Positions 42,780 through 53,291 are shown, counted from the first letter of the stretch. The stretch: 54,173 nucleotides of DNA from CBDUEF01 sp018063485 (GCA_037045435.1 JBAOID010000005.1:1-54173), one strand, 5' to 3'. Notes: a model not told the origin generated them from the sequence alone. Program-made: numbers and translations.

Positions 42780-43967
42780 ATGCGCAGCCTGTCGATTTTC
42801 GGCGTCACCGGGTCGGTTGGCGAAAACACTTTTGATCTGATCCGGGGTGCCGGGGGGGCGGATAAGTTCCGCACCGTTGCCTTGACAGGCGGGCGCAATG
42901 TGGCTCGGCTGGCGCAAATTGCGCGCGAATTGCGGGCCGAATTGGCGGTAACGGCGCATGAGGAGTGTCTGCCCGCGCTGCGGGAGGCATTGACCGGCTC
43001 AGGGGTGCAAGTCGCGGCAGGTGCCAGCGGGATAGCCGAGGCCGCCGACCGCCCCGCAGATTGGGTGATGAGTGCAATTGTCGGCGCCGCCGGTCTGGTT
43101 CCGGGCCTGCGCGCACTGTCGCATGGCGCAACCCTGGCGCTGGCCAATAAGGAAAGCCTGGTCACGGCTGGCCCTTTGCTGATGGCGACTGCCGCGCGGC
43201 ATGGGGCGACAATCCTGCCGGTTGATTCCGAGCATTCAGCAATTTTTCAGGCGCTGGCTGGCGAGGATATTTCAGCGGTTGAGCGCATTATCCTGACTGC
43301 ATCCGGTGGCGCGCTACGCGATTGGCCGATGGAGCGGCTGGCCCAGGCCACGGTCAAGGACGCGCTGGCGCATCCGAATTGGACAATGGGTGCCCGGATC
43401 ACCATAGATTCCGCATCCATGTTCAACAAAGCCTTGGAAGTGATTGAAACCCGCGAGTTTTTCGGTGTTTCTCCCGATCAGATCGAGGTGATCATCCACC
43501 CGGAATTGATCATCCATTCCATGGTGGGTTTTCATGACGGTGCGCTGATGGCGCATATGGGCGCGCCCGACATGCGCCACCCGATCGGCTATGCGTTGAA
43601 TTGGCCTGCGCGCTTACCCTTGCCGGTGGCGCGGCTGGATCTGGCGGCTTTGGGACAACTGACGTTTCGCGCGCCTGATCTGGCGCGCTTTCCGGCGCTG
43701 CGGCTGGCCGGTGAGGTCATGCGCGCGCGCGGGCTGGCGGGGGCAGGGTTCAACGCGGCCAAGGAAATCGCGCTGGATCGGTTCATTGCGGGTGAGATCG
43801 GGTTTATGGATATGGCGGGTTTGGTTGAGACAACTCTGGAGCAACTTGCCTCGCAGTCCGGCTTTGCCAATGCCGACCCCTCCCTTGAAGATGTGTTGCA
43901 AATGGACCATCTGGCAAGGGTAAGGGCCGCCGAAGCTGCGGAACAACTGACAAGACGCAGAGCATAG
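42780..43967 (+). CDS. dxr: 1-deoxy-D-xylulose-5-phosphate reductoisomerase
   Basis: Dxr (IspC) makes methylerythritol phosphate, the committed step of the MEP isoprenoid route that feeds UppS. The 395-residue protein has NADPH-binding GVTGSVGENT, NKESLVTAG, the substrate loop PVDSEHSAIFQAL and metal-binding region, then HPNWTMGARITIDSASMFNKALE. The start is 1 nt after the cdsA stop. Confidence 0.97.
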   Translation: MRSLSIFGVTGSVGENTFDLIRGAGGADKFRTVALTGGRNVARLAQIARELRAELAVTAHEECLPALREALTGSGVQVAAGASGIAEAADRPADWVMSAIVGAAGLVPGLRALSHGATLALANKESLVTAGPLLMATAARHGATILPVDSEHSAIFQALAGEDISAVERIILTASGGALRDWPMERLAQATVKDALAHPNWTMGARITIDSASMFNKALEVIETREFFGVSPDQIEVIIHPELIIHSMVGFHDGALMAHMGAPDMRHPIGYALNWPARLPLPVARLDLAALGQLTFRAPDLARFPALRLAGEVMRARGLAGAGFNAAKEIALDRFIAGEIGFMDMAGLVETTLEQLASQSGFANADPSLEDVLQMDHLARVRAAEAAEQLTRRRA

Positions 43968-43977
43968 GGCGGGCACA

Positions 43978-45315
43978 GTGGATATTCTTTCGGTTCTGAC
44001 TTCGGCAGGAAGCACGGCCTGGACGCTGCTGTTCTTCGTGATCGGCATCGCGATCATCGTCACGGTGCATGAATACGGGCATTATATCGTCGGGCGCTGG
44101 TCGGGCATTCATGCCGAGGTGTTCAGCCTTGGCTTTGGCCCGGTGCTGTATTCGCGGATCGACAAACGTGGCACCCGCTGGCAGATCGCGGCCTTTCCCT
44201 TTGGCGGTTATGTGAAGTTCTTGGGCGATTCCAATGCGGCTTCGGCCGAAGATCGCACCACCATGGCCAATCTTTCGCCCCAGGAGCGTCGCCATTCGAT
44301 GCCGGGTGCCCCGCTTTGGGCACGCGCGGCGACGGTTGCGGCGGGTCCGGTGTTCAACATTGTTCTGACAATCGCGGTGTTTGTCGGCCTGATCCTGCTG
44401 ACCGGAGTTCCCACTGAACGGGTGGTGGTTGGCAAGGCCAATCCGGTGCCCTTCCTGGGGCAGGGATTGCAAGTGGGCGACCAGATCCTTGCCCTTGATG
44501 GGATTGCCACACCCGATCTGAAAACCTATGCCAAGGTTGCTGCGAAATTGCCGCCTTCGGCTGAAGTGACCTATCATTTGCAGCGCGACAGTCACGAAAT
44601 TGATCTGGTCGGGCCGCATCCGTTTTTGGCGTTGGTAGGCGGTGTGCAGCCCAAAAGTGCCGCCATCAATGCAGGCATCAAAGCGGGCGACGTGATCTTG
44701 GCCGCCGATGGAGTGGCGGTGACGGCGTTTTCCCAAATGCCGCCCCTTGTCGAGGCCGCGGGCGGGCGGCCGATCACATTGAAAATCTGGCGCGGGGGCG
44801 AGGTGTTCGACCTGAGCCTTTCTGCTAACCGTCGTGATTTGCCAAAAGCGGATGGCAGTTTCGAGACCCGCTGGTTGATCGGGCTGTCCGCCGGGAACCT
44901 GTTCGAGCCGGAGATGCGATGGGCTTCGCCTTGGGAGGCGATGAAGCTGTCAGTTGAAAACACCTGGTTTCTGGCCAAAACCTCGCTGTCCGGCCTTTGG
45001 CATGTCGTGATCGGTGCCATCAGCTCTTGTGCAATTTCCGGACCGATCGGGATGGCCGAAGTGATGGGCGATGCCGCCCGGATTGGTCCGCAGGCGTTTT
45101 TGCAAATGCTGGCGGCACTGTCGCTTGGCATCGGGTTGCTGAACCTGTTTCCGATCCCGGTTCTCGATGGTGGCCATCTGGTGATGTATGCCTATGAGGC
45201 GGTGATGCGGCGCAAGCCTTCGGAAAAATTTCTTGGCTATGTGATGGCGCTTGGGCTTGCGGTAATTTTGTCCTTCATGGCATTTGCGCTGACCAATGAC
45301 GTGCTTTGCAATTAG
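43978..45315 (+). CDS. rseP: RIP metalloprotease RseP
   Basis: A site-2 intramembrane protease of 445 residues with GTG start at 43978. The zinc motif HEYGH is at about residues 31-35 inside the first helix. Two PDZ regions follow in the periplasm (about 115-190 and 205-285), and the second metal motif is NLFPIPVLDGGHLVMY in the third helix. It cleaves anti-sigma factors and leftover signal peptides in the inner membrane. Dxr-rseP-bamA order is typical. Confidence 0.95.
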   Translation: MDILSVLTSAGSTAWTLLFFVIGIAIIVTVHEYGHYIVGRWSGIHAEVFSLGFGPVLYSRIDKRGTRWQIAAFPFGGYVKFLGDSNAASAEDRTTMANLSPQERRHSMPGAPLWARAATVAAGPVFNIVLTIAVFVGLILLTGVPTERVVVGKANPVPFLGQGLQVGDQILALDGIATPDLKTYAKVAAKLPPSAEVTYHLQRDSHEIDLVGPHPFLALVGGVQPKSAAINAGIKAGDVILAADGVAVTAFSQMPPLVEAAGGRPITLKIWRGGEVFDLSLSANRRDLPKADGSFETRWLIGLSAGNLFEPEMRWASPWEAMKLSVENTWFLAKTSLSGLWHVVIGAISSCAISGPIGMAEVMGDAARIGPQAFLQMLAALSLGIGLLNLFPIPVLDGGHLVMYAYEAVMRRKPSEKFLGYVMALGLAVILSFMAFALTNDVLCN

Positions 45316-45408
45316 GGTTGCGGCCCGATTGGTGGTGCTCGAGGCGGCACATATCCACAGATTGTTGCCAAACCAGCCCAAACAAGCATAAATCTTGTGG
45401 TATGGCTT

Positions 45409-45436
45409 TTGACAAGCCCGGCACTTCGGGCTAGTC
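45409..45436 (+). promoter_or_regulatory. Possible promoter element and hairpin upstream of bamA
   Basis: A perfect TTGACA (45409-45414) lies 58 nt before the bamA start, overlapping a hairpin GAC-A-AGCCCG/CGGGCT-A-GTC (45411-45436). A -10 match is poor, so the promoter call is weak. The hairpin lacks a T-tract. Confidence 0.3.
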
Positions 45437-45471
45437 AAGAAACAGGAATTTTTGGGATTTGGGGGCGAGTT

Positions 45472-47816
45472 ATGCAAGGATCAGCACAGGCAGGCGCGCA
45501 GCGCAGATCCATGATCCGGCGATTTGCGCGCCCTGCGGTCGTGGCGGTTCTACTTTCGACCGCAGTTGCTTCCGAGCCGTTCCTCACACCCGCCTTTGCG
45601 CAAAGTTACAGCTTTTCGCAGGTGGTGATTGAGGGCAATGACCGTGTTGATGCGGCGACGATCCTGTCTTATGCGGGAATCGCGCGGGGCAAATCGGTGT
45701 CTGCCGGCGAATTGAATGACGCCTATCAGCAAATCGTCAACGCTGGCCTGTTTGAATCGGTCGAGATCATTCCCAAGGGCGGCACCTTGGTGATCCGCGT
45801 CAAAGAATTCCCGATGCTCAATGTGGTGGACTTTCAAGGCAACAAACGCCTGAAAGATGAAAGCCTTTCCAAGATCATCAAATCACGCTCGCGTCTGGTT
45901 TATTCCCCAGCGCAGGCCGAGGCCGATGCGGCCAATATCGCCGAGGTTTATCGCAGCGAGAGCCGTCTTGCGGCTTCGGTCACGCCACGGATCATTCGTC
46001 GCACCAACAACCGCGTCGATCTGGTGTTTGAGATCAGCGAAGGCAAGGTTGTGGAAAACGAGCGCCTTACATTTGTCGGCAACCGGGCATTTACGGATCG
46101 TCGGTTGCGTCAGGTGTTGGAAACCAAACAGGCGGGGTTCCTGCGGCAATTGGTGAAGGGAGATACTTTTGTTCCCGAACGCCTGGATCTCGACAAGAAA
46201 TTGCTCAGCGATTTTTACCTGTCGCGCGGGTATATTGATTTTCAGGTTCTCGATGCCAATGGTGAGTTGTCGCGTGAGCGGGACGCCTCTTTCGTGACCT
46301 TCACCATTCGCGAAGGCAAGCCGTTCAGGATTGGCAAGATTTCGACCGTATCCGAAGTGGAAAACGTCGACCCCGCCGAGTTCATCGCAGCACAGAAGGT
46401 GCGCTCTGGCGTGGCCTATTCGCCCTCGGTGATAGATAACAATATCGCACGGATGGAGAATCTGGCTCTGCGCAAAGGCTTGAACTTTGTTCAGATCGAA
46501 CCGCGGATCACGCGCAATGACCGTGATCAGACCCTGGATGTTGAATTTGTCATTCGGCGTGGCGCGAAGGTTTTCGTCGAGAGGATTGATATTGAAGGCA
46601 ATACCACCACGCTCGATCAGGTGGTTCGGCGTCAGTTTGGCACCGCAGAAGGGGATCCCTTCAACCCGCGCGAAATTCGGCAGGCTGCCGAGCGTATCCG
46701 CGCGCTTGGCTATTTTGCCGATGCCACAGTTGATGCCCAACCCGGATCGTCGCCTGATCAGGTGGTCGTCAAGGTCGGCGTTGAAGAAAAGCCCACCGGT
46801 TCGCTCAGCTTTGGTGCGACCTATGGCATCAATTCGGGGTTTGGTCTGAACGTCGGCTTCTCGGAATCCAACTTCCTTGGGCGCGGGCAATCTGTGTCGC
46901 TCAACATCGCAGCGGGCAAGACAACGACCGATTCCAGTGTGTCTTTCGTCGAGCCTGCATTGTTGGGCCGCGATCTCAAACTGAAGTTCGGCGCTTATTA
47001 CCGGACCTCGGCGCAGACCTTTGCCAAATATGACACCAACGCCATTGCCATCAGCGCCGGGCTGGAATTCCCGGTTTCAATTTCGGGGCGGATGGATGTG
47101 CATTTCCGCGCCTTCCGCGATGAGGTGCTCAATGTGAGCACGGATTCTTCGGATATTCTCAAGGCCGAGGGCGCTCTTGGCGGATTGAATGGAGGTTTGC
47201 TGGGCTATACCTACAGCTTTGACAACCGCATCAACGGGCTTAATCCCAAGGGCGGCATGCTGTTGCGCTTTGGCCAGGATTTCGCCGGCATTGGCGGTGA
47301 TATCAAATATATTCAAACCAACGCGCTTGCACTGGCAGAAACCAAGATCCTTAACGAAGACGTTACAGTCCGGGCGATTCTCGAAGGTGGCATGATCAAT
47401 TCGGTCGGGGCTATACCACCCGCGTGACCGATCGTTTCTTTGGCAATAGCAAGATCCGTGGGTTTGAACAAAACGGCATTGGGCCGCGCGATAACAATGC
47501 GGTGAACACGGATGCCCTGGGTGGCAATCTTTTTGCCGTGGCGCGGCTTGAAGCAGAATTCCCGCTTGGTCTGCCCGAGGAATATGGCATCACTGGCGGG
47601 GTATTTCTTGACGCCGGTTCGGTCTGGAGTCTGGATAATACCGCCGGAACCGGTGGAGCCGTGGATGATTCCGCCAAGCTGCGCTCGGCCGTTGGCTTTT
47701 CGGTGTTCTGGAACACACCGATCGGCCCATTGCGGTTCAACTTCTCCAAGGCTCTGAAGAAGGAAACCTATGACAAGGAACAGACCTTCGATCTGACTAT
47801 TTCCACCAAATTCTGA
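45472..47816 (+). CDS. bamA: Outer-membrane protein assembly factor BamA (frameshift near 47408)
   Basis: The essential Omp85 core of the BAM complex. A signal peptide (about 1-42, ending AFAQ) is followed by five POTRA domains (about 46-450) and a C-terminal beta-barrel that ends FDLTISTKF, with the terminal Phe typical of outer-membrane proteins. The frame stops at 47427 after MINSVGA. A G-run at 47407-47410 lacks one base; adding it gives MINSVGGYTTRVTDRFFGNSK and a full 781-residue protein. Sequencing error is likely, since bamA loss is lethal. ATG at 45472 is preceded by GGGGGCGAG. Its stop overlaps the skp start. Confidence 0.95.
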
Positions 47817-48436
47817 TGCGCGTGCGGGATGTCCTTGTGGCGGTGGTGCTGGGGATGACGGGAGTGCTGCCTCTGGCCCCGGTGCGATCCGCATTGGCCC
47901 AGGATCAGGCGGTTCCTTTGGTTCCGATTCTGACCATTGATCAGGATCGGTTGTTTTCCGAATCGCGTTTCGGCAAAGCGGTCAGCGCCGAATATCGTCA
48001 GAAAACCGAGGAACACATTGCCGAAAATCGGCGTATTGAAGCGCAACTTGAGACTGAAGAGCGGGATCTGACCCTTTTACGGGGCAAGACACCGGCTGTG
48101 GATTTTGAAAAACTAGCCGCCGATTTCGACGCCAAGGTTGAAGGGATCAGATCGGCACAGGATGGAAAATCCAAGGCGATGACCAAGCAATTTGACGCTG
48201 ATCGGCAACGCTTTTTTGAAGCCGCAAAACCGGTTTTGGGGCAGTTGATGGCGGAAAGGGGTGCCGGCGCCATTATCGACAAGCGCGCGATATTCCTGGG
48301 GTTTGAATCGATTGATCTGACCGATGCCGCTATTGCGCGGCTGGATCAGGTTTTGGGAAATGGCACGGTTGATCAGGCCACCCCCGAGCCGGTATCACCC
48401 GCTGATCGCCCCGCCCCGGTTCCCGCAACCCCTTAG
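47816..48436 (+). CDS. skp: OmpH/Skp-family periplasmic chaperone
   Basis: A 206-residue exported protein (signal peptide about 1-29, ending ALAQ) with a helical, charged OmpH/Skp core (about 38-170) beginning VPILTIDQDRLFSESRFGKAV. Skp carries unfolded outer-membrane proteins to BamA. A Pro-rich tail ends the protein. The ATG overlaps the bamA stop by 1 nt (TGATG), indicating coupling. Confidence 0.9.
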   Translation: MRVRDVLVAVVLGMTGVLPLAPVRSALAQDQAVPLVPILTIDQDRLFSESRFGKAVSAEYRQKTEEHIAENRRIEAQLETEERDLTLLRGKTPAVDFEKLAADFDAKVEGIRSAQDGKSKAMTKQFDADRQRFFEAAKPVLGQLMAERGAGAIIDKRAIFLGFESIDLTDAAIARLDQVLGNGTVDQATPEPVSPADRPAPVPATP

Positions 48437-48515
48437 CCTTGTGCTTGTCTCAGCGGCCTGTGCTTGCTAGTCAGTCCGCAATTTCATTCGAAATACCGAT
48501 CAGGAGGGAAACACC

Positions 48516-48995
48516 GTGACCGATCAAAGCCACGCCCCGCAGGCCACAATCCGCAATGTCGATCTGTCGCTGATCCAGCGCATCATCCCGCATCGCTATC
48601 CATTTTTGCTGATCGACAAGGTGCGCGATGTTGTGGTGCATAAATCCTGTGTTGGCATCAAGAATGTAACCTTCAATGAGCCGCAGTTTCAGGGCCATTT
48701 CCCGGACATGCCGATCTTTCCCGGTGTGATGATCATCGAGGCGATGGCGCAGACGTCGGGCATTCTGGTGGGTCTGTCGATGGATCTGGTCGACAAGAAT
48801 GCCAAGGTGTTCTTCATGGGCGTTGATGGTGTGAAATTTCGTCGCAAAGTGGTTCCCGGCGATGTTCTGGAATTGCATGTCACGGCGTTGCGCGGTGGCG
48901 GCAAGGTGTGGAAATTCGAGGGTCGTGCGATGGTGGGGGATGAATTGGCCTGTGAGGCCACTTTCGCGGCCATGTTCGATTTGCCGAAGGCCTGA
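48516..48995 (+). CDS. fabZ: 3-hydroxyacyl-ACP dehydratase FabZ
   Basis: A 159-residue hot-dog-fold enzyme that dehydrates 3-hydroxyacyl-ACP in fatty-acid synthesis. It has IPHRYPFLLIDKV, then QGHFPDMPIFPGVMIIEAMAQ with the catalytic His and Glu. The start is GTG at 48516 behind CAGGAGGGAAACACC. It shares 3-hydroxyacyl-ACP with LpxA, whose gene follows after 3 nt. Confidence 0.96.
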   Translation: MTDQSHAPQATIRNVDLSLIQRIIPHRYPFLLIDKVRDVVVHKSCVGIKNVTFNEPQFQGHFPDMPIFPGVMIIEAMAQTSGILVGLSMDLVDKNAKVFFMGVDGVKFRRKVVPGDVLELHVTALRGGGKVWKFEGRAMVGDELACEATFAAMFDLPKA

Positions 48996-48998
48996 GCC

Positions 48999-49797
48999 AT
49001 GACTGTTTCGGCCTCAGCCCGCATCCACCCTTCGGCGGTGATTGAACCAGGCGCGACGATTGCCGACAGGGTCGAGATCGGCCCGTTTTCGCTGATCGGT
49101 CCAGAGGTGTCGCTGGCGGCGGGCGTGGTGGTCGAAATCCCATGCAGTGGTGACGGGTTCCACTGAAGTGGGGGAAGGCACCGTGATCTTTCCCTTCGCC
49201 ACGGTGGGCGAGATCCCGCAGGATTTGAAATTCAAAGGTGAGAAAACCCGTCTGATCATCGGTGCGCGCTGTCGTATCCGAGAGGGGGCCACTTTGAACA
49301 CCGGCACCGATGGCGGCGGCGGTATCACGCGGGTGGGCGATGATTGTCTTTTGATGACCGGAGCCCATGTCGGCCATGATGCAGTTTTGGGCGATCGGGT
49401 GATCCTGGCCAATCAGGTGGCGATCGCCGGCCATTGCCAGATCGGTGATGATGTGATCATCGGCGGGCTTTCGGGGATACATCAATTCGTGCGCATCGGG
49501 CGCGGGGCTATCATTGGCGCCGTCACCATGGTGACCAATGATGTGCTGCCCTTTGGTCTGGTGCAGGGGCCGCGCGGCGAATTGGACGGGTTGAACCTTG
49601 TGGGGCTGAAACGCCGTGGGGTGGGGCGCGCCGATATTACCGCAATGCGCGCGGCCTATCAGATGCTTGCCCAAGGCGAGGGCACCTTTCTTGACCGTAC
49701 CCGCCGTCTGTCGGACGAGGCCGAAAGCCCCTATGTCCGCGAGATGTGCGCCTTTATATTGTCGGCTTCAGACCGCTCTTTTCTGACGCCAAAATGA
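48999..49797 (+). CDS. lpxA: UDP-N-acetylglucosamine acyltransferase LpxA (frameshift near 49140)
   Basis: LpxA starts lipid A synthesis by O-acylating UDP-GlcNAc. The left-handed beta helix is seen as hexapeptide repeats (IHPSAVIEPGATI, VEIGPFSLIGPEV, and VGDDCLLMTGAHVGHDAVLGD, with the catalytic His in GHDA-like TGAHVGHD). The first 46 codons read from ATG 48999 in one frame; removing one C from CCC near 49140 joins them to the long downstream frame, giving 265 residues. The C-terminal helical domain ends at 49797 in a 4-nt overlap with lpxI. Confidence 0.93.
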
Positions 49798-50588
49798 GCC
49801 GGATCGCCCTGATCGCCGGACATGGGGCGTTGCCCGCCATTTTGGCTGCTGCTTTGCCCGAGCGGCCTTTGGTCTGCGCTTTGGCGGGGTTTCTGCCGGA
49901 AGGTCTGGTGGTTGATCAAACCTTTCGGATTGAACGTCTGGCGCTGTTCCTGCGCCTGTTGCAAGATGAGGGGGTGACGCGGGTGTGCTTTGCCGGAGCG
50001 GTCGAGCGCCCGGACCTTGATCCAGCACTCTTTGATCCGCAGACCGCCCAGATGGTGCCGCGCCTCTTGGCTGCGATGGCGCAAGGCGATGATGCAACCC
50101 TGCGCGTGGTGTTGGCGATTTTCGAGGAAGCTGAGTTCGAGATTGTGTCAGTGCAGGCGATTGCACCGGGTCTGTCACCTGCTGCGGGGCATTTGGTTGG
50201 CACGCCCGGCGCGCAAGATATTGCCGATTGCGCCCGCGCCGAGGTGATCGTCAGCGCCTTGGGTGCGGTGGATGTGGGGCAGGGCGCGGTGGTGGCGAAC
50301 GGTCTTTGCCTTGCGGTCGAGGCACTGCCCGGCACCGATGCAATGCTGCGCGGGGTGGCGGATATGCCCCTGTCTTTACGCCCCAAAGGGGGCGTATTCT
50401 ACAAGGCTGCGAAACCGGGGCAGGATCTGCGGATTGATTTGCCAACACTCGGCCCGGCCACCGTGGATCTTGCCGCAAAGGCGGGGCTTTCCGGCATTGC
50501 CTTTCAGGCGGGCGGGGTGATCTGCCTCGATCTGCCCCAGATGATTGCGCTTGCCTCGGCCAGGGGCTTGTTTTTATGGGCACGCTAA
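49794..50588 (+). CDS. lpxI: UDP-2,3-diacylglucosamine pyrophosphatase LpxI
   Basis: A 264-residue LpxI (DUF1009) protein that hydrolyses UDP-2,3-diacylglucosamine to lipid X, the alphaproteobacterial replacement for LpxH. It starts MSRIALIAGHGALPAILAAAL and contains the LpxI C-terminal domain with PGTDAMLRGVADM, GGVFYKAAKPGQDLRIDLPTLGPATVDLA and AGGVICLDL. The ATG overlaps the lpxA stop by 4 nt and the gene overlaps lpxB by 13 nt. Confidence 0.95.
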   Translation: MSRIALIAGHGALPAILAAALPERPLVCALAGFLPEGLVVDQTFRIERLALFLRLLQDEGVTRVCFAGAVERPDLDPALFDPQTAQMVPRLLAAMAQGDDATLRVVLAIFEEAEFEIVSVQAIAPGLSPAAGHLVGTPGAQDIADCARAEVIVSALGAVDVGQGAVVANGLCLAVEALPGTDAMLRGVADMPLSLRPKGGVFYKAAKPGQDLRIDLPTLGPATVDLAAKAGLSGIAFQAGGVICLDLPQMIALASARGLFLWAR

Positions 50589-51706
50589 GGCTTTTCCTGA
50601 TCGCTGGTGAGCCTTCGGGGGACCGTTTGGGTGCGGCCTTGATGCAAGGATTGCGCGAATTGCAACCCGACGTGGAGTTTGCAGGTATCGGCGGCCCGTT
50701 GATGCAGGCCCAAGGGCTGCAAAGCCTGTTCGCGATGGATGAGCTTTCCATCATGGGCATTGCCGAGGTTTTGCCAAAATACCGTCACCTCAAACGCCGC
50801 ATCCGTGAGGCGGCAGTGGCGGCTCTGGCCGTTGATCCCGCCGCTGTCATCACCATCGACAGCCCCGATTTCTGCCTGCGCGTCGCGGCTTTGCTCAAAG
50901 CCGAGCCGGCCTGATCTGCGCACCATCCATTATGTAGCGCCATCGGTTTGGGCGTGGCGTCCCAAACGCGCAGGCAAAATGGCGCAGGTGATTGATCATG
51001 TGCTGGCGCTGTTGCCCTTTGAGCCGCCGCTGATGCGGGCCGCCGGGATGAGCTGTGATTTTGTCGGGCATCCGGTGGTGTCCGAACCTTGGCCAGCACG
51101 GACGAGCGCGCCATGATGTCAGGTATAGGCCCGTTGATGCTGGCGCTTCCCGGCAGCCGAAGGGCCGAGGTGCGCCGCCTTGCGCCGGTGATTTCGGATG
51201 TTCTGGCCCGGATCAAGGCCGTTCATCCGCTGGTCCGTGTGGCCCTGCCCACCTTGGGCAGCATTGAACCTTTGGTGCGTGATCTGAGTGCCAATTGGCC
51301 CGTTGTGCCCCAGATCATCACCGATCCTGCCGTGAAACGCGCGGCCTTTGCGGCTGCTGATGTGGCGCTGGCTGCCTCTGGCACGGTAAGCCTCGAACTG
51401 GCTGCCAACGCCTGCCCTATGGTTATCGCCTACGACATGCACCCGCTTACGCTGTGGCTGATGCGGCGTGCGGCGCTGGTTGATACGGTGACGCTGGTTA
51501 ATCTTGTGTCTGAAACCCGCGTGGTGCCTGAATTCATTGGCGCAAACTGCCGGGCCGATCTGATTTCTCCGGCGCTGTTGGCGCTGCTTGAAAATCCTCA
51601 CAGTCAAGATGCGGCGATGCGCCTGACGATGGAGCGTTTGGGGCAGGGCGGTGATCCACCCGGATTGCGCGCGGCCAGATCGGTGCTGTCGGTGCTGCCC
51701 GTTTGA
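50576..51706 (+). CDS. lpxB: Lipid-A-disaccharide synthase LpxB (two frameshifts)
   Basis: A GT19 enzyme that joins lipid X and UDP-diacylglucosamine. The motif FLIAGEPSGDRLGAALM is near the start, then DSPDFCLRVA, YVAPSVWAWRPKRAGKM, FVGHPV, LALPGSRRAEV and, near the end, ASGTVSLELA. The frame breaks near 50911 (extra C) and 51091 (missing base); the two compensate and the total is 376 residues, normal. It is the last gene of the envelope operon and converges on mnmA with 4 nt between stops. Confidence 0.93.
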
Positions 51707-51710
51707 CCGG

Positions 51711-52847
51711 TCACTTCCCGCGCCAGATCCAACCGCCGCCGAACACCCGACCGCCCTCGGGCGCATAGAACACACAAGCCTGTCCGGCAGACACCCCGTC
51801 CTCGGGGTCGAGCAATTCCACTTCGGCCTCGGTGGCTGAAATCGGTCGTATGATCGCAGCACGCGGCGGGCGGGTCGAACGCACCTTGACCATCAGATGC
51901 CATTCGTCCCGGCTGTCAAACGGCTCATCGCCCAGCCAGTTGATCTCGCGCACCGGAATGATCCGCGTGGACAGCGCCTCTTTCGGGCCAACGATCACTT
52001 GCCGCGCCTCGGGGTCCAGCCGGACAACATAGAGCGGGTCTTCCAATCCGCCGATCCCCAAACCCTTGCGCTGCCCGATGGTGTAATGGATCACGCCATT
52101 GTGCTGGCCAATAACCCGGCCAGATTGATCAACGATATCGCCGGGATCGGCGGCGTTCGGGCGCAGTTTCTTGATTACCGCAGCATAGTCACCATTGGGC
52201 ACAAAGCAGATATCCTGACTGTCGGGCTTGTCGGCCACCGGCAATCCATAGCGCACCGCCAAAGCCCGCGTTTCGGCCTTGCTGGCCAGATGGCCCAGCG
52301 GAAAGCGCAGATAGTCCAATTGCTCGGGTGTGGTGGAAAACAGGAAATAGCTTTGATCGCGATTGGCATCCGTTGCCATATGCAATTGCGGCCCCGTCCC
52401 GACCTTGCGCTGGATATAATGCCCCGTCGCCATGCAATCGGCGCCCAGATCCTTGGCGGTGGCCAATAGATCCTTGAACTTCACCCGCTCATTGCAGCGG
52501 ATGCAGGGCACCGGCGTGGCACCGGCCAGATAGGCATCGGCAAATTCTTCGATCACCGCCTCGCGGAAGGCATTTTCATAATCCAGCACATAATGCGGAA
52601 AGCCCATGGTTTCGGCCACCCGCGCCGCATCATGGATGTCGCGCCCCGCACAACAGGCCCCCTTTTTGGCCAGCGCCGCGCCATGATCATAAAGCTGAAG
52701 CGTTACACCCACGACGTCATAGCCCTCTTCCGCCAGTTGTGCTGCCACGACAGAACTGTCGACGCCGCCCGACATCGCCACCACAACGCGTGTTTCGGCT
52801 GGCGGCTTGGCAAAGCCAAGGGAATTGACCGGATGATCGAGCGACAT
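51711..52847 (-). CDS. mnmA: tRNA-specific 2-thiouridylase
   Basis: MnmA (TrmU) places sulfur at U34 of Lys, Glu and Gln tRNAs. The 378-residue PP-loop enzyme has VVVAMSGGVDSSVVAA near residues 21-36. The catalytic cysteines are in PVPCIRCNERVKF and QDICFVPNGDYA, and a C-terminal beta-barrel follows. The gene is uninterrupted. The 97 nt upstream to sciP form a divergent promoter region. Confidence 0.96.
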   Translation of the reverse strand: MSLDHPVNSLGFAKPPAETRVVVAMSGGVDSSVVAAQLAEEGYDVVGVTLQLYDHGAALAKKGACCAGRDIHDAARVAETMGFPHYVLDYENAFREAVIEEFADAYLAGATPVPCIRCNERVKFKDLLATAKDLGADCMATGHYIQRKVGTGPQLHMATDANRDQSYFLFSTTPEQLDYLRFPLGHLASKAETRALAVRYGLPVADKPDSQDICFVPNGDYAAVIKKLRPNAADPGDIVDQSGRVIGQHNGVIHYTIGQRKGLGIGGLEDPLYVVRLDPEARQVIVGPKEALSTRIIPVREINWLGDEPFDSRDEWHLMVKVRSTRPPRAAIIRPISATEAEVELLDPEDGVSAGQACVFYAPEGGRVFGGGWIWRGK

Positions 52848-52944
52848 GAAACTTCACTTTGTTCGGGGTGTTTTGTGCTGCAATATATGAAAATGCTACC
52901 TACTCTCAACCCCTCACTTCACCGATGCTTAAGGACAGTGCCCG

Positions 52945-53253
52945 ATGGTGATCGCAAAGAACGAGGGACCGGTGATGTATCTCAAGAAAGTTGATGGGCC
53001 GCGACAGGTCACTTTGCCCGATGGCAGCATCTTGTCACGCGCGGATTTGCCCGCACCTGATACGCAGCGCTGGGTCGCCAGCCGCAAGGCGGTGGTCGTC
53101 AAGGCGGTGATTCATGGGTTGATCACGCAATCCGAGGCGCAAGAACGCTATGCCCTTTCGGAAGAAGAGTTCGCGCTGTGGCGTGAAGCGGTGGTTTCGC
53201 ACGGTGAAAAGGCACTTCGGGTGACGGCTATCCAAAAATACAGACAACTTTAG
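52945..53253 (+). CDS. sciP: SciP-like CtrA inhibitor (DUF1153)
   Basis: A 102-residue helix-turn-helix protein of the SciP/DUF1153 family, with LPDGSILSRADLPAPDTQRWVASRKAVVVKAV and the QSEAQERYALSEEEFALWREAV helix segment. In Caulobacter, SciP binds CtrA and blocks its recruitment of RNA polymerase. Here it lies 96 nt upstream of ctrA, supporting that partnership. The ATG at 52945 (AAGGACAGTGCCCG upstream) is chosen; an ATG at 52975 is possible. Confidence 0.9.
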   Translation: MVIAKNEGPVMYLKKVDGPRQVTLPDGSILSRADLPAPDTQRWVASRKAVVVKAVIHGLITQSEAQERYALSEEEFALWREAVVSHGEKALRVTAIQKYRQL

Positions 53254-53291
53254 ATTGTTTTATATTCTTCCTCTGCGAGAGTAACCCTCAG

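Noticed and set aside
45883..46890. A 335-codon minus-strand open frame
   Set aside because: It is antisense to the bamA POTRA region and has no ribosome site or domain.
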